DNA of 48,932 bases from Lautropia mirabilis (GCA_945876565.1 CAMCOS010000017.1:1-48932), one strand, 5' to 3'; counted from the stretch's first letter, positions 39,315 to 48,808 are shown. Made by a program: numbers and translations. Notes: a model not told the origin generated them from the letters alone.

Positions 39315-41846
39315 ATGAGCCTACTCCCAGTGAATAGAAATCGTCTCATTAATACAGTCTTCTCGCGCATGACAACGTGGCTTAAGTGCCTGGCATGCCT
39401 TGTCTTGCTGGCAAGCCAGTCGCTCGCGCTGGCTAACGAAGGTTTGTGGACGGGCGAATGGGATACACGATGGCCTGGCGGTGGAGCGCGGGTGTCGATG
39501 ACCCAACAGGGTGATCATGTCACTGGGACTTACCCACTGTATAACGGCAGGCTAGAAGGCACAGTCAATGGTCGTGTTTTGCAAGGCCGCTGGTGGCAGG
39601 GCGAGAGCACGGGTGAGTTTATTGCCGTCTTGGCAGCAGACGGCAGCAGTTTCACAGCCAAATTAGGTGCTGGCCAGTGGTGGACTGGCGTTCGGATCGA
39701 CGACGATGGGGTCTTACTGGGATTTGAAGTCAACCAGTCAACCCCAGTTGATACCTTGTACTACTTTTTGCTCATCATGAACTCGGTCAAGCATGGTGCG
39801 ATGGAGATGAAAAGTGAAGCATCTCAGTTGATCGACTGGCCATCTGCCGCAAACCTCAATATCAGCCGCTTGGATTACACAGAGCTTTTGTTTGAGGTAC
39901 TTGACCGTCTGACCATTCGCTTGCGCAGCATCAAGCGCACAACCGACGGTGAACGCTACCAGACCACACTCAGACAATCGGGCACCGACTTTATTTTTAT
40001 GCTCGATTTCATCAAACGAGACAACCTTTGGTACATCGAGCCAACATCGGTACGCGCCCTGGAGGCTGCCCTTGAGACACTGAAGGCCAACCGGGGCAAA
40101 CCGCCTAACCGCAAAATTGCTGATTTTGCATCACCGCGCGATTCGCTAAAAACAATTTTGACCCGATTTGATGAGAACGACCCGACGTCAATCAATCGAG
40201 TCATCGATGTGCTGGATTTGTCCGAATTGCCTGAGTTATCCAAGCGCTATGAATCAAAGCGCTTGGCCAGCTACATCAAGCGCGCGATTGAGCGAATCGG
40301 CACACCAGTCTGGCAAGAAATCCCAGACAATCCCCAGCAAACAACGCCTTACGTCGTGTTCGAACACCCGCTCGGTAGCATCACCTTAGAGCCAACAGAA
40401 ACGGACAGTGGCACCCTTTGGCAGTTCACTCCAGACTCATTACGTAACATCCGTGCCATTTACACCGCGATTGACGATTTACCGCTGAGCGCTGCCGCGC
40501 CCGGCGCACAGTCTGCGAACAGTCTCTACTTCAAAGTGCGTGACTTTTTGGGGACCAGAAGCGACTTCTGGACCAATCGATTAGGACCCATGGCGCTGTG
40601 GCAATGGATGGGCTTGGCTTTAGCCTTGGTACTGTCTTACGTCATGGGTCGTGTAGCGGTGCTCCTCTTTGGCGCACCGTTTCTGAGGCTGTTTCACAAG
40701 GATCTCAGCGAGCACCCTTTCTACCAGACGAGTCTGCTCTGGTCTCTGCGCCTGCTCTTGATGGGCATCACGCTGCGTTTGATCGACGAGCCACTGGGGC
40801 TGCCAGACATCGTTGAAGTATTCGTGCTCACCACGGGCTTCTCGTTCATGGTGGTCTCAATCACTGCGATGCTGTTGATTTTGGTGAACTTGATTGCTGG
40901 CCACATCAGCAAGTTAAGTCTACTGGCTGGCAATAACGTCACACTGGTCTCACTGGTAGCGGGAATTTTACGGGTGGTGCTGGTGGTCGCCGCGATCCTG
41001 GTGCTCGCAGACCTGCTTGAGATTCCTTACCAGGGCGTAATCGCCGGTCTGGGCATCGGTGGCTTGGCCGTGGCTTTGGCCGCTCAGTCCACCTTACAGA
41101 ACTTCATTTCGGGTATCACGCTGTACTTTGACAAGCCCATTGCCATTGGCGACTACTGCCGCTTTGGCACCCGTGAAGGCACGGTCGAATTCATTGGCAT
41201 GCGCTCAACACGCATCCGCACGCTTGACCGCACACTGGTCACCGTGCCCAACAGCGAGTTTTCTAATTTGCAAATCGAAAACTATGCCAAGCGTGATCGG
41301 ATTTTCCTGAACACCACGATTCAAGTGCGTTACGAAACCACACCGGATCAATTGCGCTACCTGCTGGCCGAGATTAGACGGCTCTTAATCGCTCACCCAA
41401 AAGTTGCTGCCGATCCCTTACGTGTACGATTCAACGGGTTCGGTGAGTACTCGCTGAACATCAACATCTTTGCCTACGTGCTGACCAACGATCGCACGGA
41501 GTTTCTCGCCATTCAGGAAGACTTATTCCTACGCATGATGGAGCTCGTTGACAAGGCCGGCGCTCAGTTCGCATTCCCCTCCATGGTGCATTACGAGGCG
41601 CAGGACACGCCATACGACCAAAACAAAGTACAAGCAGCCGAGGCCGAAGTCGCCTCTTGGCGCGAACATAATAACCTGCCATTCCCGGATTTCTCTTGGC
41701 AAGAGAAAGCGCAGGTCAGCAGCACCTTGCCATACCCGCCGGCGGGTTCGGCCGTGGCACAAATGCTGGACGACCCAAGCAAAGCAATCGCCAACTCGAG
41801 GGGTAAGGCACCAGCGCCAGACTTTCCTGAACAAGGCAACAAATAG
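39315..41846 (+). CDS. large mechanosensitive ion channel family protein (MscS type)
   Basis: An 843-residue membrane protein. The signal or first helix is within TTWLKCLACLVLLASQSLALA. It is followed by a periplasmic region of about 400 residues (starting GLWTGEWDTRWPGGG), then five or six helices (about 420-600). The MscS core follows: pore helix GVIAGLGIGGLAVALAAQSTLQN, then ISGITLYFDKPIAIGDYC and the beta domain with STRIRTLDRTLVTVPNSEFSN. The tail is hydrophilic. Such channels release solutes on hypo-osmotic shock. The start could also be the ATG at 39369; the open frame reaches 39135 but overlaps the MFS gene. Confidence 0.88.
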   Translation: MSLLPVNRNRLINTVFSRMTTWLKCLACLVLLASQSLALANEGLWTGEWDTRWPGGGARVSMTQQGDHVTGTYPLYNGRLEGTVNGRVLQGRWWQGESTGEFIAVLAADGSSFTAKLGAGQWWTGVRIDDDGVLLGFEVNQSTPVDTLYYFLLIMNSVKHGAMEMKSEASQLIDWPSAANLNISRLDYTELLFEVLDRLTIRLRSIKRTTDGERYQTTLRQSGTDFIFMLDFIKRDNLWYIEPTSVRALEAALETLKANRGKPPNRKIADFASPRDSLKTILTRFDENDPTSINRVIDVLDLSELPELSKRYESKRLASYIKRAIERIGTPVWQEIPDNPQQTTPYVVFEHPLGSITLEPTETDSGTLWQFTPDSLRNIRAIYTAIDDLPLSAAAPGAQSANSLYFKVRDFLGTRSDFWTNRLGPMALWQWMGLALALVLSYVMGRVAVLLFGAPFLRLFHKDLSEHPFYQTSLLWSLRLLLMGITLRLIDEPLGLPDIVEVFVLTTGFSFMVVSITAMLLILVNLIAGHISKLSLLAGNNVTLVSLVAGILRVVLVVAAILVLADLLEIPYQGVIAGLGIGGLAVALAAQSTLQNFISGITLYFDKPIAIGDYCRFGTREGTVEFIGMRSTRIRTLDRTLVTVPNSEFSNLQIENYAKRDRIFLNTTIQVRYETTPDQLRYLLAEIRRLLIAHPKVAADPLRVRFNGFGEYSLNINIFAYVLTNDRTEFLAIQEDLFLRMMELVDKAGAQFAFPSMVHYEAQDTPYDQNKVQAAEAEVASWREHNNLPFPDFSWQEKAQVSSTLPYPPAGSAVAQMLDDPSKAIANSRGKAPAPDFPEQGNK

Positions 41847-41858
41847 TGTGTCACCCCC

Positions 41859-42470
41859 ATGGATGAATCGGTTATCGCATCTATTGAACGCTGGCCAAAT
41901 GTGCCAGCGGTGTATGGCTGGTTGTCACTGACCGCACGCGGACAATGGCGCTTGCACCCGGATGGCCAAGCCATACAAGGCAATGCAGGACAGTCCATCA
42001 GCAACCCACAGATCCTTGGGTTCATCAACCGTAATTACGGTCATGACGGCGAGGGCCGATGGTTCTTTCAAAATGGACCACAACGCGTTTACGTCAGGCT
42101 CGATGCCGCCCCATGGGTTATCTTGGCTGATGATTGCCAAGGCACACTAAGCACGCACACGGGCATACCGATTCAATCCGTTAACTACCTGTGGGTTGAC
42201 GATGCAGGCAGCCTTTATCTGCAGACCGAACACGGCCCGGGACAACTGATTGACCGTGACTTGCCCAGATTTGCACAAAGCTTTGTCAGCAAAGATGGCC
42301 AAGCGCTGGAAGACTGGTGGATCGGTGGTGACGCCAACCCTGACCGCAAACGAGAGGCCATGGTTAGCGCTGATTGGATTGCCTGCCCACGCCCAGTGCC
42401 CATTGAGCGCCTGGCTGTTGCGCCACCAATCGATGCGCAACTCGGATTTGTGGCAAACCCCGCACCGTAA
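41859..42470 (+). CDS. conserved hypothetical protein of betaproteobacterial type
   Basis: A 203-residue soluble protein with no signal peptide or membrane helix. Blocks such as VPAVYGWLSLTARGQWRLHP, ILGFINRNYGHDGEGRWFFQNGPQRVYVRLD and WVDDAGSLYLQTEHGPGQLIDRDLP look like a compact beta-rich protein with two related halves. I recall similar small proteins in other Alcaligenaceae but cannot name a function. It lies 12 bases after the MscS-type gene and before the Nudix gene, so it may be co-transcribed. Confidence 0.8.
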   Translation: MDESVIASIERWPNVPAVYGWLSLTARGQWRLHPDGQAIQGNAGQSISNPQILGFINRNYGHDGEGRWFFQNGPQRVYVRLDAAPWVILADDCQGTLSTHTGIPIQSVNYLWVDDAGSLYLQTEHGPGQLIDRDLPRFAQSFVSKDGQALEDWWIGGDANPDRKREAMVSADWIACPRPVPIERLAVAPPIDAQLGFVANPAP

Positions 42471-42514
42471 GCCCGCCGTCAATTGGTGACACAGAGACCG
42501 ATTAGAATAAGCCC

Positions 42515-43093
42515 ATGGATAAACCCGCCGAATTCTTCTTTCCGTCACCCAGGCTCAGTAACTACTGCAGCCAGTGCGGCACAGCAATCACCCGCCGTGT
42601 GCCGCCAGGCGATAATCGCGAGCGCGATCTTTGTGAGCACTGCGGCGCCGTGCACTATCAGAACCCGCGCGTGGTGGTCGGTACCCTGCCAGTTTGGGAT
42701 AACAAGGTGTTGCTGTGCCTGCGCGCCATAGAACCACGCGCCAACACGTGGACATTGCCCGCGGGTTTTATGGAACTCGCGGAAACCACGGGTCAAGGCG
42801 CCTTGCGTGAAACGCGCGAAGAAGCCGGTGTTGAGGTCGAACTCGGGTCGCTCTACACTGTGATCGATGTCTCTCAAGTGGATCAAATCCACATCTATTT
42901 TCTCGCTCATGCAGCCAATGGCGAGGTCAATCCAGGCCCAGAAAGCATCGACGCTCGATACTTCGCGCTAGACGAAATCCCTTGGGAAAATTTGTCGTTT
43001 CGCTCGGTCTCGACCACGATCAAACACTACATCAGTGACCTGGCACGCGGTCAGTTCGAGACTCGCTACTACAGCCTACCGCCCTCCTACTAG
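42515..43093 (+). CDS. Nudix hydrolase with N-terminal zinc ribbon
   Basis: A 192-residue pyrophosphohydrolase. The N-terminal zinc ribbon uses Cys18, Cys21, Cys40 and Cys43 (YCSQCG...LCEHCG), as in NudC/YfcD-like relatives. The Nudix box at 84-106 fits GX5EX7REUXEEXGU exactly (GFMELAE...RETREEAGV). Members clean up ADP-ribose, NADH or nucleotide diphosphate derivatives; which of these applies cannot be told. Upstream of aat by 24 bases. Confidence 0.93.
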   Translation: MDKPAEFFFPSPRLSNYCSQCGTAITRRVPPGDNRERDLCEHCGAVHYQNPRVVVGTLPVWDNKVLLCLRAIEPRANTWTLPAGFMELAETTGQGALRETREEAGVEVELGSLYTVIDVSQVDQIHIYFLAHAANGEVNPGPESIDARYFALDEIPWENLSFRSVSTTIKHYISDLARGQFETRYYSLPPSY

Positions 43094-43117
43094 CCTGACC
43101 CAGACAAGAGACAAGCC

Positions 43118-43927
43118 ATGGCTAGCCCTCTGACCTGGATTGACGCCGATGCGCCACTGCCACCAGCAGAAAGCGCACTTTCAGACCCACCGGGCTTGGT
43201 CGCTGTGGGCGCCGACTTGGGCGTGGCCAGGCTAACTGAGGCGTATCGCAAGGGTATTTTCCCCTGGTTCAGTGATGGCGATCCGGTTTTGTGGTGGAGC
43301 CCAGACCCTCGCATGGTGCTACACACCAACGAGCTGCACGTCAGCAAATCGCTCGCCAAACAACTGCGGCAAATCGCCCGTGACCAGGCTTGCGGGCGAT
43401 TTGATGTCGTGGTCACCACCGACCGCGCGTTTTCTGCAGTCATTAAGCACTGCGCCAATCGCGGCAAAGCTGACACGCGCACCTGGATTACCGAACCGAT
43501 GAAACAGGCCTATCAACAATGGCATCAAGCTGGCGGTGTACATAGCATCGAGACCTGGATTGATGGCGAGCTAGCGGGTGGTCTGTACGGTGTTTGCCTG
43601 GGTCGAATGTTTTTTGGGGAATCGATGTTCAGCCTTGCGGCAAACGCATCAAAGATCGCACTGGTCCACCTGGCTCGGTTGCTTGCCCGTCATGCGGTCA
43701 CGCTCATTGACTGTCAGATGCAAACCGAACACCTGGCATCATTGGGCGCGCGCACTGTTGACCGCGCTGACTTTTTGACCCACGTTCGCCACGCAGTCGA
43801 GCAGCCCGGTTTTGTGTGGCCAAGCGGTTGGATTGACGCGAGCGGTCAATGCCACGCTGAGTTTCCTGGCACCATTGAGCCTAACCTCGCTGCAAACCGG
43901 CAAATCAGTTACGATCAAACACCATGA
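43118..43927 (+). CDS. aat: leucyl/phenylalanyl-tRNA-protein transferase
   Basis: A 269-residue enzyme that adds Leu or Phe from tRNA to proteins with N-terminal Arg or Lys, marking them for ClpS/ClpAP. Conserved blocks are [64 protein letters not shown] and [14 protein letters not shown]. Full length for the family. Its stop overlaps the bpt start (ATGA), so two N-degron transferases are co-translated. Confidence 0.97.
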   Translation: MASPLTWIDADAPLPPAESALSDPPGLVAVGADLGVARLTEAYRKGIFPWFSDGDPVLWWSPDPRMVLHTNELHVSKSLAKQLRQIARDQACGRFDVVVTTDRAFSAVIKHCANRGKADTRTWITEPMKQAYQQWHQAGGVHSIETWIDGELAGGLYGVCLGRMFFGESMFSLAANASKIALVHLARLLARHAVTLIDCQMQTEHLASLGARTVDRADFLTHVRHAVEQPGFVWPSGWIDASGQCHAEFPGTIEPNLAANRQISYDQTP

Positions 43928-44658
43928 GCCAGATCCAAGAGCTACCGTTTACAGCGATTCAGTTCTACGCCACGGCCAGTTACCGCTGCAGCTACCTGCC
44001 TGACCAGCAAGCGCGCTCGCAGGTCGCTGCCCCTGGCCACCTGATTCATGCTGAAAACTATTCCGAGCTCGTGAACCAAGGGTTTCGTCGCAGCGGCCTG
44101 TTTACCTATCGACCACACTGTGATCAGTGCAAAGCCTGCATTGCATTGCGCGTAGACTGCCAAGCCTTTGCAGCAAACCGCAGTCAGCGTCGGGCCTATA
44201 AAGCCCATCAGCACCTGCGCGCGCACATCATGCCACTGGCTTGGTCACAAGAACATTTCGAGCTCTACAGTCGATACCAGTTGGCACGCCACCCCGGCGG
44301 CGGCATGGACGAAGACAGCCGCACACAATACAGCCAGTTCTTGCTGGCAAGCCGCGTGAACTCTCGTTTGGTGGAGTTTCGTGATGAACACGGAACCCTG
44401 CACATGGTGTCGATTATCGATATCCTGAACGACGGTTTGTCCTCGGTCTATACCTTTTACGACCCCGAGGCTCGCGGCAGTCTAGGCACCTACGGCATTA
44501 TTTGGCAAATCCAGCAGAGTCGCCACATGAGCTTGCCTTGGCTGTATCTAGGTTATTGGATTCAACAAAGCCCCAAGATGAGCTATAAGTCCCACTTCAA
44601 GCCAGCGCAGTGCCTAATGGACGGACGCTGGCGGCCCTTGCCTGAACAAATCACATGA
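43924..44658 (+). CDS. bpt: leucyl-tRNA-protein transferase Bpt (ATE family)
   Basis: A 244-residue aminoacyl-tRNA-protein transferase. The N-terminal ATE domain has Cys-containing CSYLPDQQA and [26 protein letters not shown]. The C-terminal domain has [16 protein letters not shown] and YIQ-like [22 protein letters not shown]. Bacterial Bpt transfers Leu to N-terminal Asp/Glu, feeding the same ClpS pathway as Aat. Overlaps aat before it and pyrD after it by 4 bases each. Confidence 0.95.
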   Translation: MSQIQELPFTAIQFYATASYRCSYLPDQQARSQVAAPGHLIHAENYSELVNQGFRRSGLFTYRPHCDQCKACIALRVDCQAFAANRSQRRAYKAHQHLRAHIMPLAWSQEHFELYSRYQLARHPGGGMDEDSRTQYSQFLLASRVNSRLVEFRDEHGTLHMVSIIDILNDGLSSVYTFYDPEARGSLGTYGIIWQIQQSRHMSLPWLYLGYWIQQSPKMSYKSHFKPAQCLMDGRWRPLPEQIT

Positions 44659-45698
44659 ATACCCTGTTTCAAACCTACGTGCTCGCCAAAAAACTCCTGT
44701 TCTCGATGGATCCGGAGGCTGCGCATGAAACCACCATGCGTGCGCTACAGAAAGCCTATGACTGCAAGTTCACACGTGGTTTGACTCACGACATGCCGAG
44801 TGCGCCAACTCACTTCATGGGCCTGACCTTGAGAAACCCCGTGGGTTTGGCAGCCGGTCTGGACAAGGACGGCGCTCACATTGATGCGCTGGGCAATCTC
44901 GGTTTTGGTTTTATCGAAGTAGGAACGGTTACCCCTCGCCCTCAACCCGGCAATCCAAAGCCGCGTATGTTCCGCTTGCCGCAGGCACAGGCCTTGATCA
45001 ACCGCATGGGATTTAACAACCAAGGTCTTGACGCTTTCATCGAGAACGTCAAACGCAGCCAATACCGACAGTCGGGCGGCATTCTGGGACTGAATATCGG
45101 CAAGAATGCTGACACGCCCATTGAGCGCGCAGTGGATGACTATTTAATTGGTCTGGCAGGCGTTTATGCGCACGCAGATTACGTGACAGTCAATATTTCT
45201 TCGCCCAACACCAAGAACCTGCGCCAGTTGCAGTCTAGTGATGCACTTGAGCACTTACTTGGCGCGATCGCACACAAACGACAAGAACTTGCCCAATTGC
45301 ATTCACGCCATGTCCCCATCGCCGTGAAAATCGCGCCTGACGTTGACAACGAGCAAGTTGCCGTCATCACCGATGCGCTGACCAAGCACCAGATGGACGC
45401 CGTCATTGCGACCAACACCACGCTTGCGCGTGACAAGGTGCAGGGACTTGCGCATGCGCAGCAGGCCGGTGGGTTATCAGGCGCACCCGTTCATGAAATG
45501 TCGCTCACCGTGATTGCACAACTGCGCCAGCGCCTAGGCCCCACCTACCCCATCATTGGGGTTGGCGGCATCGTGTCTGGGCAGCATGCCAAAGAAAAAA
45601 TTGCCGCGGGTGCCAACGTCGTGCAACTCTACACGGGGCTGATCTATCGGGGGCCGGCACTGATTGCCGATTGCGTCAAGGCAATTGCAAGCACTTGA
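44655..45698 (+). CDS. pyrD: dihydroorotate dehydrogenase (quinone), class 2
   Basis: A 347-residue FMN enzyme of pyrimidine synthesis that passes electrons to membrane quinone. The N-terminal amphipathic helices ([22 protein letters not shown]) dock on the membrane. The core has [40 protein letters not shown], the catalytic serine region [12 protein letters not shown], and IGVGGIVSG with ALVQ-like VQLYTGL. Full length; overlapping bpt. Confidence 0.98.
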   Translation: MNTLFQTYVLAKKLLFSMDPEAAHETTMRALQKAYDCKFTRGLTHDMPSAPTHFMGLTLRNPVGLAAGLDKDGAHIDALGNLGFGFIEVGTVTPRPQPGNPKPRMFRLPQAQALINRMGFNNQGLDAFIENVKRSQYRQSGGILGLNIGKNADTPIERAVDDYLIGLAGVYAHADYVTVNISSPNTKNLRQLQSSDALEHLLGAIAHKRQELAQLHSRHVPIAVKIAPDVDNEQVAVITDALTKHQMDAVIATNTTLARDKVQGLAHAQQAGGLSGAPVHEMSLTVIAQLRQRLGPTYPIIGVGGIVSGQHAKEKIAAGANVVQLYTGLIYRGPALIADCVKAIAST

Positions 45699-45746
45699 GT
45701 CCGATCGCACGTGCGCCCGGTACACCCAACATCACAGGATAAAAAA

Positions 45747-46055
45747 ATGAGAAACGACGCTTATCTAATCGAACTGCTCTCAACTTTTCGACATGTCCCC
45801 GATGACAAGAAAAGTGACTTTACCAATCGTTTCAATGCCCAAGCCCGTAACCCAGTCGTGATTTTCGGGTTGTCAGCCTTTCTAGGCATCTTCGGAATTG
45901 ATCGATTCATGCTTGGACAAATCTTGCTGGGTATTTTGAAGTTGATCACCGGAGGCGGTTTTGGGGTTTGGTACATCGTCGACTTATTCTTGGTCGCAGG
46001 AACCACCCGCGAAAAAAATCTCGAGCTTGCTCGCTCCATCGCCGCTTACAGTTAA
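45747..46055 (+). CDS. TM2-domain membrane protein
   Basis: A 102-residue protein with a soluble N-terminus (about 35 residues) and two membrane helices joined by a short turn. The TM2 signature is present: VVIFGLSAFLGIFGIDRFMLGQILLGILKL...GFGVWYIVDLFLV, with the DRFxLG turn. Function unknown. The ATG at 45747 has AGGA upstream; twelve more in-frame codons upstream are unsupported. Confidence 0.88.
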   Translation: MRNDAYLIELLSTFRHVPDDKKSDFTNRFNAQARNPVVIFGLSAFLGIFGIDRFMLGQILLGILKLITGGGFGVWYIVDLFLVAGTTREKNLELARSIAAYS

Positions 46056-46154
46056 TCGACACCACACTACGCCTGTTTCTAGCCCGTAACGAAAGGGTCT
46101 TGGCAGCTATCGTCTCAAAGCTCCCGTTGGGCTACGCCACTGACTGCCCAACCT

Positions 46155-46191
46155 AAAAAAAACCGCCACCGAGCTCAATGCTGGATGGCGG
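46155..46191 (-). terminator. terminator of the phasin gene
   Basis: On the minus strand CCGCCA (46191-46186) pairs with TGGCGG (46168-46163), an inner AGC/GCT adds to the stem, and eight T's follow (46162-46155). It lies about 45 bases after the phasin stop. Confidence 0.85.
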
Positions 46192-46233
46192 CTTACATCG
46201 ACCAGCAAGCCAGTCGATCATTGACGCGCTAAA

Positions 46234-46809
46234 TTAGGCAGCGCGGCGGCGGGTAGCAGCTTTGGTGGCGCCTTCGGCAGCATCCGTTGCAGCCTTAAAT
46301 GCCGTGGTTGTCGCGGCATGCAGGTTTTTCTCTGCAACTTCAGCAGCTTGCTTGGCAGCCTTGGTCATGCTGTCATAAGCGGCAGTGGCTTGAGCCATTG
46401 ACGACTTCAACATGGCAACCGTACCTTCTGAGCCAGCAGGCGCATTGCGTGAGAACTGGTCAACCAAGTCAGCCAGGTTCTTCTGGCTTTCAGCCATTTT
46501 GCCTTCGGTCAACTTGGCCAGGTCAGCTTGCACGCTAGCGACGATGTCATAGACATGCTTGCCGTAGGCGACTGCTTTCTCAGCGCTGGGCTGAACGAGT
46601 GAGGAGCTCATGGCCACGACTTCCTGAGCATCCTTGATGCCCATGGCTTCTTGAGTCTTTTGTGAGACTTCATCCATCGTGGCTTTCATGACTTTCATGT
46701 TCAGGTCAACCAGCTTCTCAAAACCGGTGAAGATGCTGCCTTGAACGGACATCATGGCGTCCAAAGCGGCTTTCTGCGAATCCATCATTTCTTTGGGCAT
46801 TGTGTTCAT
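46234..46809 (-). CDS. phaP: phasin (polyhydroxyalkanoate granule-coating protein)
   Basis: A 191-residue helical protein that coats intracellular polyhydroxyalkanoate granules. Features are the phasin_2-type opening (DSQKAALDAMMSVQGSIFTGFEKLVDLN), the middle SAEKAVAYGKHVYDIVASVQADLAKL, Ala-rich amphipathic helices and a basic C-terminal tail (AATRRRAA). The ATG at 46809 follows AGGAGA at a good distance; the frame continues 12 codons upstream through the leader but is unlikely to be used. It has a near-consensus promoter with PhaR-type operators. No PHA synthase is in the window. Confidence 0.93.
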   Translation of the reverse strand: MNTMPKEMMDSQKAALDAMMSVQGSIFTGFEKLVDLNMKVMKATMDEVSQKTQEAMGIKDAQEVVAMSSSLVQPSAEKAVAYGKHVYDIVASVQADLAKLTEGKMAESQKNLADLVDQFSRNAPAGSEGTVAMLKSSMAQATAAYDSMTKAAKQAAEVAEKNLHAATTTAFKAATDAAEGATKAATRRRAA

Positions 46810-46834
46810 TTGTACTCTCCTGTCAGGGTTTATG

Positions 46835-46847
46835 TTGCGCTGCACAA
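46835..46847. promoter_or_regulatory. PhaR-like operator at the phasin transcription start
   Basis: TTGCGCTGCACAA matches the TGC/GCA-rich half-palindrome bound by PhaR repressors in betaproteobacteria. It covers the expected +1 region of the promoter, where bound repressor would block RNA polymerase. Confidence 0.65.
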
Positions 46848-46852
46848 TTCGA

Positions 46853-46880
46853 ATTGTACCCGTTCAATGTGACGTGTCAA
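46853..46880 (-). promoter_or_regulatory. sigma-70 promoter of the phasin gene
   Basis: On the minus strand the -35 is TTGACA (46875-46880), a perfect consensus, and the -10 is TACAAT (46853-46858), with a 16-base spacer. A 14-base palindrome ACAATTCGAATTGT (46844-46857) overlaps the -10. Confidence 0.9.
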
Positions 46881-46895
46881 TACTTTTTACATTTT

Positions 46896-46914
46896 TTTTG
46901 TGCGTCGCACAAAA
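46896..46914. promoter_or_regulatory. PhaR-like operator upstream of the phasin -35
   Basis: TTTTGTGCG-T-CGCACAAAA is a perfect 19-base palindrome, 15 bases upstream of the -35. Together with the +1 site it gives the two-operator layout reported for phaP1 of Ralstonia/Cupriavidus. Confidence 0.65.
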
Positions 46915-46959
46915 GCAACGTTTGATCAGAGAATCATCAAAAATCACGAGCAAAAAGTT

Positions 46960-47766
46960 CTACACACTGCGACCGGGTTCAAACCCCAAGGCACCGGAAA
47001 TCGTGCGGGCGGTTTCAACCAATTGGTGCACCCAGCTGTCTTGCAAGCGCTCCGCCGGCGCCGAGATTGACAGTCCCGCCACCAAGCGCCCTGTGTCATC
47101 GCGGATACCTGCGGCGATGCAACGTACCCCCATCTCCAGCTCTTCATTGTCACGGGCGTAACCCAATCGACGCACCAGCGCTAGCTCCCGGTCTAGTGCA
47201 TCAAAATTGGTGATGCTGTTGCGGGTGCTTCCTGCTAAGCCTGTACGAGTGACGTAGGACCTGACTTGCCTGTGGTCGGCTACTGAGAGAAATAGTTTGC
47301 CTGTTGAGGTCAGGTGCAGTGGCGCACGACCACCAATGGCACGAACGACCTGCATGCCCGAGCGTTCGCTCCAGGCTCTGTCGACATAAACAATTTCATC
47401 ACCCTGCTGAATCGACAAGTTGACCGTCTGGCCGGTTAGCTTGTGCAAAGCCTGCATGGCATCCAAAGCGGCTTCGCGTACGTTTAATCGCCCTCGCACC
47501 AAAGAACCGAGTTCCAGCAAACGCATGCCAAGCTGGTAGACGCCGTTGTCGACCCGATCGACATAACGAGCCGTCACCAAATCGTTCAGGATGCGATGAG
47601 CCGTGGAAGGATGCAGTCCGGTAGTCGCGGCCAGGGCTTTTAAGGACACCGGCTCGCGCTCGCTGGCAAGCGCATCCAACAAATGCGTGGCACGCTCAAT
47701 GACCTGTATGGTCAGGCTACCGACGCTGGCGGTCTCGCTGGTGACGGGCTCAGCGGTTCTGGACAT
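46960..47766 (-). CDS. IclR-family transcriptional regulator
   Basis: A 268-residue regulator. The N-terminal winged helix (IQVIERATHLLDALASEREPVSLKALAATTGLHPSTAHRILNDLV) is followed by the IclR ligand domain (VYVDRAWS, GGRAPLHLTSTGKLFLS, YARDNEELEMGVRCIAAGIRD, GLSISAPAERL). Ligand and targets are unknown. It is transcribed toward the phasin gene but separated by about 150 bases holding the phasin promoter. Symmetric sequences upstream of its start could be its own operator. Confidence 0.94.
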   Translation of the reverse strand: MSRTAEPVTSETASVGSLTIQVIERATHLLDALASEREPVSLKALAATTGLHPSTAHRILNDLVTARYVDRVDNGVYQLGMRLLELGSLVRGRLNVREAALDAMQALHKLTGQTVNLSIQQGDEIVYVDRAWSERSGMQVVRAIGGRAPLHLTSTGKLFLSVADHRQVRSYVTRTGLAGSTRNSITNFDALDRELALVRRLGYARDNEELEMGVRCIAAGIRDDTGRLVAGLSISAPAERLQDSWVHQLVETARTISGALGFEPGRSV

Positions 47767-47844
47767 ATCGGCGCACCTCTCTTGTCTGAGAGCACCGCAT
47801 AATTGAGGCGCTGCAACAAATCAAATACCATATTATGAAATTTC

Positions 47845-47859
47845 GTTGCGCGTTGCAAC
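47845..47859. promoter_or_regulatory. inverted repeat upstream of the IclR gene
   Basis: GTTGC-GCGTT-GCAAC lies about 80 bases upstream of the start, and a related CTGCAACAAA occurs at 47811-47820. IclR regulators often control their own gene through such sites; this is a candidate only. Confidence 0.4.
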
Positions 47860-47926
47860 CATTAAGACAGACACCTAAAAGCAGGCACGTACAAGCAGGC
47901 ACCCGCAGGCCGACAAAGCCTTTCTA

Positions 47927-48808
47927 CTATTCAATCCGCATTCCTTTGCGCGAAACCGTTGATTCGAGCTTGGCACCAAGTACTAGCGCCTGCTCGCGCA
48001 AATAGGCCAATGCCGCAGGCAGATCTTCACTTGGTCCTTTGACACCAAGCTCAATATGCGCCGAGCGGCCATCCTCACCCACTGACGGCAGACTAAAAGC
48101 ACGCACCCTCGGCCAGTTCTCCTGCACCGCGACTAGCGCGGGGGTGATGCGCGCCTCCGGCACGCCATAGGAAATGAAAGAAAGCTCATCTTGCGCAATG
48201 GGATGATGGAACTGCGCGTAACGCGTGTCTAGGGTCTGTGCAATCATGGGCCAGGCCATCACGGGAAACCCAGGCACAAACGTATGTCGACGAATGTAAA
48301 ACCCAGGAATCCGGTTATACGGGTTGGGGACAATATCGGCGCCCGCCGGGTACACGCCCATTTGCAGGCGTTGCTGGTTTTCTGGGGCGGACATGTCAGG
48401 CGTGCCTTGACCTTTGGCGGCCATCTCGGCACAACGAAGCGTGATTTCACGCTCCGCTTCTGGGTGCAGTGCCATTGGCAATCCCAATGCGGCCGCTGCG
48501 GCCTGACGGGTATGGTCGTCGGGCGTGGCGCCAATGCCACCACAACACAGCACCTCATCACCACTGTCAAAAGTCTGAACCAACGCATCGGTGAGTATGG
48601 CTCGATCATCAGGCACCACGCGAACCCAGGAAAGCTGCAAACCACGTTCAGCCAATAATTCGATGACCTTGGGGAAGTGCTTATCCTGCCGACGTCCAGA
48701 GAGAATCTCATCACCCACCACGACGAGGCCAAACCGCGGCGTGGGATTGTCTGCATGCTTGACATCCTCCCCGGACTGAAGGCCGGAGATTCCTACGGCG
48801 CTAAACAA
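47927..48808 (-). CDS. CinA/MoaB-type molybdopterin-binding domain protein, 5' end replaced by IS right end
   Basis: The conserved region starts at NPTPRFGLVVVGDEILSGRRQDKHF and runs through CCGGIGATPDDHTRQAAAAALG, the MoCF_biosynth signature, to the end. It lacks the C-terminal deamidase domain of full CinA, as is usual for this short branch. No in-frame ATG, GTG or TTG exists between the IS boundary (about 48759) and the conserved domain. The nearest usable start is a TTG at 48808 inside the IS end, with AGGAG seven bases upstream, giving a 293-residue hybrid. The frame is otherwise open to 48895. Function: probably nucleotide-cofactor or competence-related, unproven. Confidence 0.75.
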   Translation of the reverse strand: MFSAVGISGLQSGEDVKHADNPTPRFGLVVVGDEILSGRRQDKHFPKVIELLAERGLQLSWVRVVPDDRAILTDALVQTFDSGDEVLCCGGIGATPDDHTRQAAAAALGLPMALHPEAEREITLRCAEMAAKGQGTPDMSAPENQQRLQMGVYPAGADIVPNPYNRIPGFYIRRHTFVPGFPVMAWPMIAQTLDTRYAQFHHPIAQDELSFISYGVPEARITPALVAVQENWPRVRAFSLPSVGEDGRSAHIELGVKGPSEDLPAALAYLREQALVLGAKLESTVSRKGMRIE

